Part shown: positions 1 to 12,267 of the stretch, piece after piece
Layout of the letters: each line of letters starts with the position of its first letter
Position numbering within the stretch: the stretch's first letter is position 1
Source of the DNA: Carnegiea gigantea
Lineage: Eukaryota > Streptophyta > Magnoliopsida > Caryophyllales > Cactaceae
Assembly: GCA_029747015.1 (NCBI GenBank)
Contig: JAKOGI010003182.1
Location: 1 to 64,000, forward strand
Length of the DNA stretch: 64,000 nt
Direction: 5' to 3'
The notes under the pieces: generated by a model
What the model was told of the DNA's origin: nothing
The model's input: the letters and a program-made list of their open reading frames with translations, nothing else
Database searches by the model: none
Program-made: the position numbers and the translations under genes

Positions 1-33
1 GTGTGTGTGCGTATTTTATGTGGTGTGTAAATG

Positions 34-34
<1 letters not shown>

Positions 35-93
<59 letters not shown>
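35..93. repeat. (TG)n microsatellite
   Basis: An almost uninterrupted TG dinucleotide run of about 59 bases, preceded by a more degenerate TG-rich stretch from base 1. Confidence 0.97.
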
Positions 94-95
<2 letters not shown>

Positions 96-973
96 CTATA
101 TATCTATTTGTTGTCTATGCTGTGTTTGGTCTCATGCTGTAATATAATTAAATGGTACATATTGTCGTAATGCTCAATCTACAATCTTTTTTTATTTTTT
201 AGGTGTGAATTCGGATTCTTTGTTGGTGTTGTTGAGCTTTGTTTGTTTATTTACAGTTTGTCTGTAATTGCATTGCATCAGATGAAATTTTTCTAAGCAC
301 TATCAAATGAAATTTTCATAGGTTATTCTTTTTGAGTGTAAATGATGGTATGAAGATTGATTATCAAATGTAATTCATGTAAGAATTGGCCATATTGTTT
401 ATTTGGATTTTATGTATAGCACAAATTTTTATTCTATAAGTTTATGCTTTTTATTAAAATATTTTTAATAGCATACTAATCAATTGATGAGTAATAAAAA
501 ATAATAAGCTTAAAAATAAAGGTAGTACGCGCTTTGAAAGTAAGTGTACCGAACTTCTGTTTTTAAAAAAAAGTAGGAAGATGCAATTAAAAGTTAAAAT
601 CAAACACCATAGATGGGAAAGGAAGCGAGATGGGCGAAGCAACAATGATCTTTTGCTCTTGCTTGTTTGATTTTGTCCTTGTGTAGGGGAGGAAACAAAG
701 CAATTATTTTATGTTTCCCTAAATGCACACAGAAAAGAACTAATAAACTCATAATAAAAAAATTAAAATCAAATCTTGAAACATACAAAATTTTAATAAA
801 ATTATATCTGATTTCACATTTCACTGATAATATAGAGTGCTACTATTTACCTTTTGAAAATGAGCCCCAAATTTATATCCATTGGAGTTATAGGTTTGGA
901 TGGACGGAAAAAATGATGGGGAATTTAAGGGGAAGTGGATCTTAAGCAATTAACGTGACATGGAGAGAGAGAC

Positions 974-1004
<31 letters not shown>

Positions 1005-1557
1005 GAGAATCCAGGAAGTTACTAATGAGATATATGATAGAAGTTATTGAGATATAAAAGGAAGTTATTAAGACATAGGAGAGAGATGCGGCAGGGAGTA
1101 GTTTTTCAGGAAAATAGTCAATGCTTTTCTTTTTCTAAAAACAATTAAATTTTTTATTGATGGCTGAGATTTGTTAGAATATTTGAACAAAGGTTGTAAA
1201 TATGCAAACCTCTTCAAATCACTCTCACACTAGTCAACTTAATATTTATTTTATATATAATATTAGATTAATTAATTCGTCTTTTTTTAAGAAGTTCCTT
1301 CTCTATGCTAACTTTCAAAAAAAATTGTTTTAAATACTGGCCTTGTTTTATCAATGTCAGTTTTTTAATTTCAAAAGAAGAAGATCAATCATTGTTAAGG
1401 AGTTATGTACATTGGATTTAAACTTAAGTTGTATTCGGCTCAACAGATAACATTCGACCTGGATCATTTTGAGATAAAGTATTTTTAAGCGGAGTAAAGT
1501 CAGTCCAATTACTTTGTACAGAAAATGAAATATTATTTGTACTGGTTGTCAGAAATG
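94..1557. other. Unassigned AT-rich DNA
   Basis: No coding region, terminal repeat or known family was recognised here. The short open frames have no domain-like composition. The only structured part is a GA-rich microsatellite at about 961-1013. Confidence 0.5.
961..1013. repeat. (GA)n microsatellite
   Basis: An imperfect GA dinucleotide run with a few C and A interruptions, in unassigned AT-rich DNA. Confidence 0.93.
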
Positions 1558-1562
1558 CAGCT

Positions 1563-2829
1563 TGTTGCATTAAAATTACCATAAGTGCACGGCATATGTA
1601 TAGCTAGCAACTGGCAAATACAGTTCTTATCCATAGCAAGTTGTGTTTTCAAGTACCAATGCCAACTAAAATGTTTCAGCCTAGGCAGAATAAAGGGTGA
1701 TACAAAGTGGAACTAAACTACTACTAAGACAAACAAAGAAGAGTTTACTCATAATTAAACCTGAAATAAACCAATTAATCAAGTCAAACCCTCAACTTTT
1801 CACCCAAGCTCTCTTTCAAGGGTCGAATACTAGTTTAATTATTCTAACCACCTATTTTCATGGGGTCAGTCAAATTAAACTACAAGAATAAAAACCCTTG
1901 ACCTGAGTAGAATTTGGACTATTTTCATTTCCAAATACTAGGTATCATCTCTACCCACACTAGATAATCATCCTCACCTTTCAGCACAAATCAATTGCCC
2001 AATGCAGATGAAAACTCCTTCATGCATTTCATCGGACACTTGGCGGGCATCAGAGAAAACATAAACAAGGTAAGCCAAGATTTAAACAAGATCAACTAGC
2101 CATCTTAGGGGCTAATCACAATCAAAGACCATAACTTTAATCACAACTACACATCCAAAATAAAATCAAAGCAAAGAATTAATAAACTAGTAAACACAGA
2201 AAGAAATAGGAAATTAAATAGAGAGGGAGAAGAGAAACTTAGTCTTGAATTACAAAATCCATAAGCTTGTACAAAACCTACCTAAGTTGTTCTTCTCCTA
2301 ATGGGGTTTGAAAGTGGCTGATATCCCTAGTTGAGGCACACAAGACCCAACCCTAAAAGTTCCCCCAAAATAATGACAATTTTTACATAATTAATCCCTA
2401 AATGTTAGTTGGCTGGTTTCCATGGCCGTGCAAAATTTATAGGAGAGATGCCCAGTCGTGCAAAAGTGCATGACTGATGCATAACGAGCCTTTCAACTCT
2501 CGGGTTTCACTAACTAATTAATATGCACAACCGTAAAAAAACTGCATGGCTAGCCATGCATCTGTTTAACTTTTTAGCCACTTTTAGAAACTTTGCATGG
2601 TCGTGCAAAACTACGCAATAGGCTGTGTTAGGATTTTTTTCCCCCTTAGATCTTCACTTGATTTTCACCGTTTTGAATCCAATTTTTGCCAACTCTAAGA
2701 TTAATATTATTTCCTATAAAATAAACAAAAATCAAATAACATTTTAGAGATTAAAATTTATTACAAGTAAAAGTTAGGTAAATAAGGGTATAAATTACAA
2801 TATTTTTGAATTAAATAAACACCCTAACA
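1563..2829 (-). repeat. 3' LTR of the non-autonomous element
   Basis: Starts TGTTGCATTAAAATTACC and ends CCTAACA on the plus strand. It aligns along its length with 5409-6734, but with many substitutions and without a 59-bp insert near 5640. It contains several palindrome-like GCAYGG(C/T)CGTGCAAAA boxes (2421, 2595) and a perfect 18-bp palindrome at 2543-2560. Confidence 0.87.
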
Positions 2830-2840
2830 CCTATTTTTTG
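2830..2840 (-). promoter_or_regulatory. Candidate polypurine tract
   Basis: Read on the minus strand, GCAAAAAATAGG lies immediately before the LTR start TGTTAGGG. This is the position and base composition expected for the plus-strand primer of a retrotransposon. Confidence 0.6.
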
Positions 2841-2879
2841 CTCATCCTTGAGCGAAACAAAGAAAAACTAAGCTAAGGA

Positions 2880-3780
2880 TTTAACTCACTTTCATAGGAA
2901 TCACGATTGTATTTAGCATATACAACAAGCCCTTTAAACCCCTTGGTTCCCCCAAGTGGACAAGGGAGGTCTCGTGAGGATGTGTATAGGATATGCCCAC
3001 AAAATCTTGAAAAATAAAAATAAAAAAAGAAATCAAAATAAAAAATCTTTTTTGGGTTTACAAACAAAACACAAATATATACAAGAGAGAAAACTGTGCA
3101 CATAAGCACATTTCAACCAACCAAATCGCCCCTATAACAAAGATATTAACTTGTATACAAACAAAATATACACATCGAGACTCTTAATTCCCTTGGATGA
3201 CATCAAAATACCATCTTTTCACCCCACTGTACATCAAAACTTTAAATCCATTCTAGTGCTTGCTGTGGAAGCGCATCATCATCCTACGAGTTAGGTTTAT
3301 TAGAATCGAACTCAATCCTACTTGACTAACACAAACTACATTATTGACTTACCAACCTGGAAGCAAGCTTTCCCAATAGCAATATTTTCTCAAATGGTGG
3401 CATTCAATAGTGCTATGCACAAAATCAAGTGGGAGAGTCAATCATGAAAAACTGAGAAACTAAGATAATGATGATCGATAAATCAGAACTAAATTGCACC
3501 GCTGTAATCAACTGTCAGGGTTACGAATTGGGGCCTAGAATGGCACACTTAGGACAAAGATCTATCATGGAAATCATGCCTACATACACGCTAATAGTCA
3601 AGGTACTAGGGCTTAAAGTTAATCAAGATAGTACAAAACTTCCAAAAACTGTTAAATTTTTTTTCCCAAAAAAAATTTCTCCTTTTTTTTCTTTTCAAAA
3701 GTTTGAAGTATGGCTTCTCATCTCCCACACTTAGACCTCACAGTGTCCTCATTAGCAGCCAAGGAGTTCCCATACTAACA
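2880..3780 (-). repeat. Pre-3'-LTR spacer shared with the Athila element
   Basis: This non-coding block next to the 3' LTR aligns in order with about 23390-24380 of the Athila copy. Shared landmarks are the stretch encoding GFKGLVVYAK-like residues, the GTCTCGTGAGG box and the AATCACCCC, TTTTCACCCCA and GGAAGCAAGCTTTC boxes. It identifies the element as an Athila relative although all coding domains are gone. Confidence 0.75.
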
Positions 3781-5384
3781 AAACACATATGTACATAAAA
3801 CAAACCCACAATAATAAATATACAAAAATAAGTAACAAACTAAAAAAAGGAAAAGGATTTATACAAAATAAAAATAAAGAAACAGAAAAAAGGAAACGAA
3901 TTTACCAGGTTTGGTATACCTGAACTATCATCTCGTCAAGAAAGGGCTATGAGAGGCAGGAGGAGCATCAATCACTCCTCTGTATCACTCAAGACGAGGG
4001 TCTCCGGCTCAGACGTCATCAAAGCTCTCAAGAGCTTATCATGTGCTTGTGCACACATCTCATAATAGTGTAAGTAAGAGGACACTAATAAAACTATAGC
4101 AAGAATGATTAGCGCCTCTTAAACTTATTAGTTGTCAGGGAAAAATCAAAAGAATGATCAAAGAAAGGGGTTCGCTTGATTTTTCAGGCATGCCCTCTAG
4201 GTATGCACAATAAGGGTCAATGGAGGGAACATACCCCCTAAAATCACCTAGGGATGCATCTAATACATGCACATGAGGGGCGTGGTAGGGAGTAAGGGAG
4301 ATGTGATGAGGACAAAGTCAAGGACCTCAACAAGAATGGGATCACCTAGACTTGGGCTAGGAAAGGCACCACCAACCACATCATTAGCATACGACTCCGC
4401 TAAAGGGGTCTCCTCTAAATATTTCTCAACCAATACAAGTTCTTCTGACCAAGTAAGTGAATCATCATCATCATAAGGACTAGCATAATCCCTAAAAGGC
4501 TCACCCACCTTGTGCCCCATGCACTAAGCTGAAGGGAGCGGAGAAATAGGTAAGATAAAGACACCCTCAGTAGTGTATCTAGGGATGCTAAGTTAAGATG
4601 GAGCAACAAGCGATAATGGAGTCAAGGGAGTGTCAATTACTTTCTCTAAGTTAGTCGTAACTGTTTCAACAACAAAATTAGACTTTAAGGGAAAGGAATA
4701 CTCGTTATCATCACACAAACTAACCTCAGGTCCAGAAAAAGCTAGGCTAAGGTCACTCTCATGTCATAAGTGATACTCCTGCAAATAATTTTCAGACTTA
4801 GCATTGTGCTCTTTCCTTGTCTCTATCATTATTTAATCTAACAAAGCCTTCATCAAAAATCACATAATAAGGATAAGAATTCACATCATGATCATAAGAT
4901 TGGCAATTAGAACCTACAATATGAGCATAATAAGGATGATGATGATAAGAATTCCTAAATTAATCAACACATGGAGATTGAGCATACAAATGATAGGTAT
5001 TGGTGGAAGGGCACACAAAAGACTCACTAGCATCTTTAGATTACCATTGATGCCAAGCCAAAGACTCAAAGCAATCCCCCATCACATCAGCATTCAGAGC
5101 ACAAAGACCACTGCTCATAGACTCCAAGATAGCTCGGATCTCATGAGTTATACCCTTAAGCACAACTTCACATATTTTCCATTTTCATACATGAAAAGCA
5201 CATACTAAGTAAGATAATCATTCAATCTAGATAAATATTGCCAAAAATGTTCATGCTCAAATTGGGAAAAATGGAAAGTAGTCATTCTTTTTTATTAAAT
5301 TATTGGTTTATTTTTTATTTTTCTTTCAACTTAAAAGCCTAGTCTCGACTGCTCAAGTGAGCTTCAATATTGAAAAGAGACAAC
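3781..5384 (-). other. Internal region without recognisable retroviral domains
   Basis: Contains an 86-residue minus-strand open frame (4260-4520) with an acidic run (YDDDDSLTWSEE) that resembles no gag or pol motif I know. It may be eroded gag-pol spacer or unrelated captured DNA. The rest is AT-rich with no motif. Confidence 0.45.
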
Positions 5385-5402
5385 TCCCCAACAACGGTAC
5401 CA
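5385..5402 (-). promoter_or_regulatory. Primer-binding site, tRNA-Asp-like
   Basis: On the minus strand TGGTACCGTTGTTGGGGA lies just after the right LTR. It matches the complement of the plant tRNA-Asp 3' end used by Athila elements except at a few positions, consistent with age. It fixes the element's orientation. Confidence 0.8.
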
Positions 5403-5408
5403 AAAACT

Positions 5409-6121
5409 TGTTCAATTAAAATTATCGTAAGTACACAGCGTAACTGTAGCTATAAACTGATAAGTACGAGTCGTCTCCACACGGAGTTGTGTTTTCAAGT
5501 ACCAAAGGCAACTAGAGCATCTCAATCTAGGTAGAGTAAAGCGCGACAGAAAGTGGAACTAAAATACTACTAAGACAAATAAAAAAGACTTCAATTATAA
5601 TTAAACCTAAGATAAATCAACTAATCAAGTCAAACCCTCGCCTTCCTAAGTTATGCTAGTATTCAGAGATGATTGATTACACCATTAGAACTCATCCAAG
5701 CCCTCTTTCAGGGGTTGAAAGCTAGTTTAATAGTTCTATCCTTCTGTTTTCATGGGAATCAGCCTAATTAAATTGCAAGAGTAACAAACCTTGACCTAGT
5801 TAGGATTTGGACTATTTTCATGTCCAATACTAGCTATCCTCTCTACTTACACTAGACAATCAACCTCACCTTTTAACGCAAGTCATTTGCCCTAAAACCC
5901 AGATGAAAATTCTTTCAAGCATTTCATCAAACACTTGGTGGACATAAGAAAAAACTCTAAATCCGAACATTAACAAGGTAGGCTAAAGTTTAAACAAGAT
6001 CAACTAGCCATCTTAGGGGCTAATAACAATCAAGGATCACAACTTTAATCACAACTAAACATCCAAAAGAAATCAAAGCAAAGAATTAATAAACTAGTAA
6101 ACAAAGCAGGAAGTATGCAAT

Positions 6122-6164
<43 letters not shown>

Positions 6165-6734
6165 TTAGTCTTGAATTACGAAATCCACAATCATGTACAT
6201 GGTGTGCACTAATGTACCTAAGTTATTCTCCCCCTAATGGGATTTGGAAGTGGCTGATATAAACCCTAGTTGAGGCATACAAGACCCCAAGCCCCCCAAA
6301 ATAATGATAGTTTTACATGTATAATCCATAAATTTCGATTGACAGGTTTGCACGGCCGTACAAAAAGTGAACAGCCAGTCGTGTAAAATTTTTAGAAGAG
6401 ACAGATGGTTGTGCAACTCTTGGATTTCGCTGATCGATCAATATGCACGGTCGTGCAAAAAGTGCACAGCCAGTCATACATCTCTTTAACTTTTTAAGTG
6501 CTTTTAGAAATTTTGCACAGCCGTGCAAAATTGGACGGTAGGCCATGTTGGGCTTTTTTCCTCTTAGATCTTCACTTGATTTTCAGTATTTTGAACCCAG
6601 TTCTTGTCAACTCTATGATTAATATTATTTCCTGCAAAATAAAAAAATTCAAATAAGAATCCTAGAAATCAAAACTTATTACACATAAAAATCAGATAAA
6701 AGAGGGCGTAAATTATGATATTTTGGACCGAACA
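5409..6734 (-). repeat. 5' LTR of the non-autonomous element
   Basis: Begins TGTTCAATTAAAATT and ends GGACCGAACA on the plus strand. It is the partner of 1563-2829. It holds three GCACGG(C/T)CGT(G/A)CAAAA-like boxes (6350, 6445, 6515) and a GA microsatellite at 6123-6162 that the other LTR has only as a short GA-rich remnant. Confidence 0.87.
6123..6162. repeat. (GA)n microsatellite inside the 5' LTR
   Basis: About 19 uninterrupted GA units. The corresponding place in the partner LTR (about 2220-2235) has only a short GAGAGGGAGAAGAG stretch, so the tract expanded after insertion. Confidence 0.95.
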
Positions 6735-6739
6735 CAGCT

Positions 6740-7682
6740 AATTTAGTTTGGATGACATCATTTTAAATCAAGGTTGCGAAGAAAGAAAAATACAATTAGT
6801 GGAATATATCAATGAAAAGAATTTTACGAATCTGCATCAATGGCTAAATAAAAGTATGTGCAATGGATGTTATAAAATTCATTACTTAAAGAGACTATCA
6901 AAAAAATTTTGGATAAATATTTAATTGAGAAAAAGCATATGAGTGTGGGCTAAATATGTTAGAAGATATCAGAGAGAGAAATAAATTAATATAATGCTTT
7001 TTCAAAACAAAATCTTAAAAATAAACTATAGTCTCTTCATGAAAAACTCTACCCTCCATCTATTCTAACAATGTATTACTATCAACTATAATTGATAAAA
7101 CAACTAGACAATTCGAGTTGGCTGGTAAAATAGGGTTGGTGATGTTACCAGTTTGACTTTTGAAATTTTTGAACCATAACCCTAAAGTTTCAAGTTTGAG
7201 GTTAATCCAGTTAGTGAGAAGAATATCCTTATTTTTTTTCTCCTACAAGCATTACCTAGAAAAAAATTAAATAGAAAAGGATATCCAACTCACAAAATTT
7301 CAATATTCAATATTCGAACTTTTTTGATGAAGAGAAATTTCAAAAATCTAGGATTTCGTGATCGCTGGGATCATAATTTCTCAACAACAAAAAAAAAAAG
7401 AAAAGAAAATTGAACAAATATTGTCACACGCACCAAAATTTCTAACGAAAATACTTAACGATGCAAATGTGTCCATCACAGAGACCATGAGATGGTCAAC
7501 TACATATAATACCTATTTTTCTAATGCCCACTACTTAACACACTGACAAGATTAATATGATTAGATGATGAGGTGATCAGTTGTCCTTGAGAAAAAAATA
7601 TAGATTGTACTTGTGGTAATGCATCATAAAGGTAGTACTGCAGCAATAGAGCACAGTGGTTGCTTGAAAAATAGAAAAAACT
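6740..7682. other. Unassigned AT-rich DNA
   Basis: Lies between the old LTR element and the CACTA-like shell. I see no gene, inverted repeat or family signature. Confidence 0.4.
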
Positions 7683-7869
7683 CTCTACAAGAAAATTGGC
7701 CTTTTGTGGTAATTTATTTGTGGCAAATATAAAATTGCCACAAAAATATGAAACTTTAAAATAATTGTGCAAATATAAAAATTGCCACAAAAGGAGGGGT
7801 ATATTGTGGCATTTGCTTAATATTACTAAAATAGAACAAAAAAGAAAAAATAACTTACCAGTGTCACAA

Positions 7870-9688
7870 TTTCATGTGTAATTACTAATACCCCTTGTTA
7901 TTTATGAATTGGTAGGCCTCTCCCCTTAGTTTGAGAAAACTATCCCCCTTTATTTTTTTTTAGCTTTTCACCTTAAACTAACCCCAAATATAACCCACCC
8001 AAAATCTTCCTTTCTCTACCCTTTTTATAATTCAACCCCCCCAACTCGGAAACCCTAACAATAGCACACTAAGCAAATGCGTTGAAGTCAACATGATCCA
8101 CTCCATCAAATAAAGAGAATTGGAGGCATTCCCATCAAAATTAAGAGAACAAATCAGAAATGGGGATCTGCCCAAATAGGTAGAATCGAATCAAATCAAA
8201 TTAAAAGAAGGGGAAAAAAAATATCATACTAATGGTGATGGCACTATTAGAAGACCTGAAGTGCATAATATGAATGACTTAGAGGGGTTTTTAGACTCAA
8301 GGAAAAGGAGATAGGTGGTGACGACGTATGCATCATCAGTGGACATGGGCCTATTTATGCAGACGATGCGCTCTTTCAAAGGTGAAAGATGATGTCACGT
8401 CCTCTTTCTCCTCCCCACTTCACAAAAGAAGTGTAGACTATGGTTGTTCACTGGCTTCATAGGGTCATCAGCAATTACTAGTCTTCTGCATTGATCGATT
8501 AATCGCCTTCTTTGCTTAATTAGAGCTGGATGTTTTAGGTTTGAGAATGCTTTAAAAAATTGAATGTCGTAGATTGGGTTGGTGTTGTATTCTTTATATT
8601 CTTTTGAAAATTTGGAGTACATATATGTTGCTAACAATCACTCCCTTATAAAGCACTATGGCAAACTATGTGTGTGGTATACTGAAATTTCTCTATAAAG
8701 GTTCAATTTCCTTTATTTGAATTAAGTGTAATTTTCTTTTTGTGTTGGTTTTGATTTGAGTGCCTTGAATTTGTAACTTTGCATTCTGATTAGTTACGTC
8801 CCGGATTTTGATATTAGTTTAATGAATTAGTGGAGTACTTCTAATCAAAAGTTGGAAATATGTGCATTTTTAATTTTTAAGATTTGTTTAAATGGATGAC
8901 AATGACTACGACGCTAATTAGGACTGTATTCTAACACTTAGAATGGATTAGTGCTAAAACATGTCCTTGCATCATCATACCAGAAGTTAACCTAGCAAAT
9001 TTATTTATAATTCCTCGTATTTTTTGCAAAAGTGAATCAAGAAGTTAGATACTACCACAGTGTAAATGCTATGTGACTGGCAGTGCTTATGATTTTGAAG
9101 GTTTATTTTCTATGTGACTTTGAACGCGTTCATTAACATTAAAGACAAAGAAGGATAGCTGATATAGCTCTTACCCTTCTCTTTCTAAGTATCTAAATAT
9201 ATGTTATTCGGTTTATACATGCTACCTTTATAAGGATTTCTTATTGTGTTTAGTTGAATGTGGTTGGTGCGGTGGTGCCAACAGGGAAGTAAAGTGTCTC
9301 AATGCCCTACTAGGCCTCTTTGTTGGCTGTATTTGTTGATTAATGAGCTATATTTTGTCGTGTGTACCTTTCTAATGATGGAATTTTTCTTCTGGGGGTT
9401 GTAGTTTCGGTTATGAGCAAAGGATTCTTGATTTTTTTTTTTTTTTGGTTGGTCTAGCATATATGTTCCGCTGGAATGAGTTAGCTAAATTACGTGTAGT
9501 GCACTTGTTTTTAATTTTATGTTCTAGTTGCTTTTGGGTATTCTACTTTCAGTTTCACTTGATTAACTACTTTAAAATTTATTAGCATTTAGAGGCATGA
9601 AATTAGTATTAGTCTCTTTTTTGTTTCATTTTTCTTTTTGTGTGGGCCTATTTACTTGAAGGTTCATGAACTATTTCTCTTTGCCTTC
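7870..9688. other. Left interior of the CACTA-like shell
   Basis: Non-coding as far as I can see. A TATA-like box with a pyrimidine-rich leader near 8020-8050 and intron-like T-rich DNA (8640-9660) could be remnants of a captured gene or of the transposase gene's 5' end. No open frame supports either. Confidence 0.35.
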
Positions 9689-10889
9689 GAGCAGCTCCAG
9701 CGCATGGCGTGTGAGGCAAAAAACGGGGGAGCGGAGCCACAGGGTTGCTCATTGCCTTGTAGCGGCTGGCTCGAGCCTTGCGGCTTCCCGAGCCGCTGCG
9801 GGGCGCTTAGGCAACCCGGGTTAATTTTTTTGTCGTTTTGCACCCCAAAACGTCGTCGTTTTGAGGCGCTGACTTGCTTTTTTTTTGGGACTTCTATATG
9901 GTGTCGAAAAAAAGGAAAAATGGCTGCAATTTTGAACGTTGTGGCTGGTTCTCTCAGTGAACGTTGGGCTAGGCTGCTTTTGGTAGAGAGACGTTGAACG
10001 TCTCCTTGCCATTTTTTGGGGTAAATTTTATCTATAAATTCCCAAAATTTGTTCATAAAATTCACACCTACAAATTTATCTCATCCTCTTCCAAACATTT
10101 GTATAATTGTTTCTCTAGTGAGGTATTTTATCAAGAAAGAAGTGAAGAAATTAGTAAGAATTTATATGTTTAATTGTCTTAAATTATTTATTTTCTATAT
10201 TTAAAATTGATAATTTTAGTTTCTAACTTTTTTGTTGTTCGTATTTGTAGAGAAGTTCTTGGTGCTCTATTTTAATTGAGAAAGAAGTGAAGAAAATTAT
10301 GAGCAGCAATTTAATTTTTAATTCGTTGGAAAATATTATTATGATATGGTAAATATTAAAAGGATTATATTTTATTGATATAGTAGCTATGAGATGATAA
10401 ATAGAGTAGATGGAATAATTTAAAATAATTAAATGTTACTTGTGTAAATGTGAGATAATTAAAATTTGATTATATGTTGTGATTATATATTATTAACTTA
10501 TCAATATGATTATATGTTTTGGGAAACACTATGAGAATAAGGTTTTAAATATTACATGATAATATCATTACGTAAATATTTTGGTGCATGTTAAACAAGT
10601 TATCAGGCTTATTAAATTGGTAGTTGTTAAAATGAATATATTTGTAGAATATGTTTGCAATAATTATGAGAATATGTTTGTAAATATAGTTGGTAGAATA
10701 GTTGTTAAAATGAGTATAGTTGGTACAATATGTTATGGAATTATAAAAATGAATATGTGTTCCGAAAAACATTATGAGAATATGTTTGTAAATATGACAT
10801 GATAAAAATGAATTATATGTTGCTAGAATATTTTTAGGCATGTTGAAGAAATTATGCATATTATAATGTCACTCAAGTGAATATGTTAA

Positions 10890-11998
10890 TGACTATGATA
10901 ATTAAAATGAACATGTTACTTCATAAAATGAATGTTTTCCTTTTTTAGTATATGTTACTAAAATGAATATGGTAATGACTATGATAATTAAAATTAATAT
11001 TTTACTTAAATAAATGAATGGTTTTGTTTTTAAGTATATGTCACTAAAATGAATATGTTAATGACTATGATAATTAAAACTAATATGTTACTTCAAAAAA
11101 TGAATGTTTTTCTTTTTTAGTATATGTTAGTAAAATGGATAGGTTAATGATTATGATAATTAAAATGAATATGTTATTTCATAAAATGAATGTTTTCCTT
11201 TTTTTAGTATATGTTACTAAAACGAATATGTTAATAAGTATGATAATTAAAATTAATATGTTACTTAAAAAATGCATGGTTTTCTTCTTATGTTACTAAA
11301 ATGAATATGTTAATGACTATCATAATTAAAATTAATATATTAATTAAAAAAATGAATGGTTTTTTTTGAGCATATGTTACTAAAATGAATCTGTTAATGA
11401 CTATGATAATTCAAATGAATATTTTACTTGAAAAAATGAATGCTTTTCTTTTTTAGTATATGTTAGTGAAATAAATATGTTAATGACTATGCTAATTAAA
11501 ATGAATATGTTACTTCATAAAATGAATGTTATCCTTTTGTAGTGTATGGTACTAAAAAGAATATGTTAATGACTATGATAATTACAATGAATATGTTACT
11601 TCAAAAAATAAATGTTTTTCCTTTTTAGTATATGTTAGTAAAATGAATATGTTTATGACTATGATAAGTAAAATGAGTATGTTACTTCATAAAATGAATA
11701 TGTTCCTTTTTTAGTATATTTTAATAAAATGAATATGTTAATGACTATGATAATTAAAATTAATATTTTACTTAAAAAAATGAATGGTTTTCTTTTTTTA
11801 GTATATGTTACTAAAATGAATATGTTAATGACTATAATAATTAAAATGAATATGTTACTTCAAAAAATGAATGTTTTTCCTTTTTAGTATATGTTAGTAA
11901 AATGAATATGTTAAGGACTTTGATAATTAAAATGAATATGTTACTTCATAAAATGAATGTTTTCCTTTTTTAGTATATTTTACAAATATGAATATGTT
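10890..11998. repeat. 86-bp tandem array with higher-order structure
   Basis: About 13 consecutive units start TGACTATGATAATTAAAA at 10890, 10976, 11062, 11148 and onward, almost exactly 86 bp apart. Three variants can be told apart: A (CTTCATAAAATGAATGTTTTCC, quoted here as its 5' and 3' halves CTTCATAAAATG and AATGTTTTCC), B (AATTAATATTTTACTTAAAAAAATG) noted by its core TTACTTAAAAAAATG, and C (CTTCAAAAAATG, followed by GTTAGTAAAATG). Their order is A B C A B B C A C A B C A. The array lies in the intron-like tract upstream of Harbinger ORF1. Looser AT-rich relatives occur at 10540-10860. Confidence 0.93.
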
Positions 11999-12267
11999 GC
12001 TTATAAAAATGAATTTGATTTTAGTAGATGTTACTAAATTGAATATGCTAATGAAAATGTTACTTATAAAAATGAATATAAGATTGAACATTATCACGTT
12101 GTCAATGTTAATATGATTTTCGTAACTAAAATAAACATGATTTGGTTCATGAAACTTAATTTGAATACGATTATATGTTTATATGTTCATATGATTATAT
12201 GTAATGTCATTGCCTTCAATTACTATAAATCATTAATATATTGATACGATTAATAACAAACTTATAG

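Larger units (their letters stand above)
1558..6739 (-). mobile_element. Non-autonomous Ty3/gypsy LTR retrotransposon, Athila-related
   Basis: Two related direct repeats of about 1.3 kb (1563-2829 and 5409-6734) begin TG and end CA and bound 2.6 kb of internal DNA. A 5-bp target duplication CAGCT flanks the whole unit (1558-1562 and 6735-6739). A primer site resembling the complement of tRNA-Asp lies beside the right LTR and a purine tract beside the left LTR, so the element runs on the minus strand. No gag, protease, reverse transcriptase or integrase motif remains. About 0.9 kb next to the 3' LTR (about 2880-3780) is homologous to the same part of the Athila element at 21551-32533. The LTRs differ widely, including an extra 59-bp segment and a GA tract in the right copy, so the insertion is old. 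Confidence 0.88.

Noticed and set aside
9638..9997. 119-codon plus-strand frame and 133-codon minus-strand frame in a GC-rich patch
   Set aside because: Both lie in the left subterminal region of the Harbinger element. They have low-complexity, domain-free composition and overlap on opposite strands; high G+C explains the lack of stops.
10545..10859. Open frames in the AT-rich repeat tract
   Set aside because: They are by-products of short AT repeats (Asn/Tyr/Ile-rich) and not coding.
10890..11998. Possible CRISPR-like array
   Set aside because: Units are contiguous 86-bp tandem copies without unique spacers, in plant nuclear DNA.
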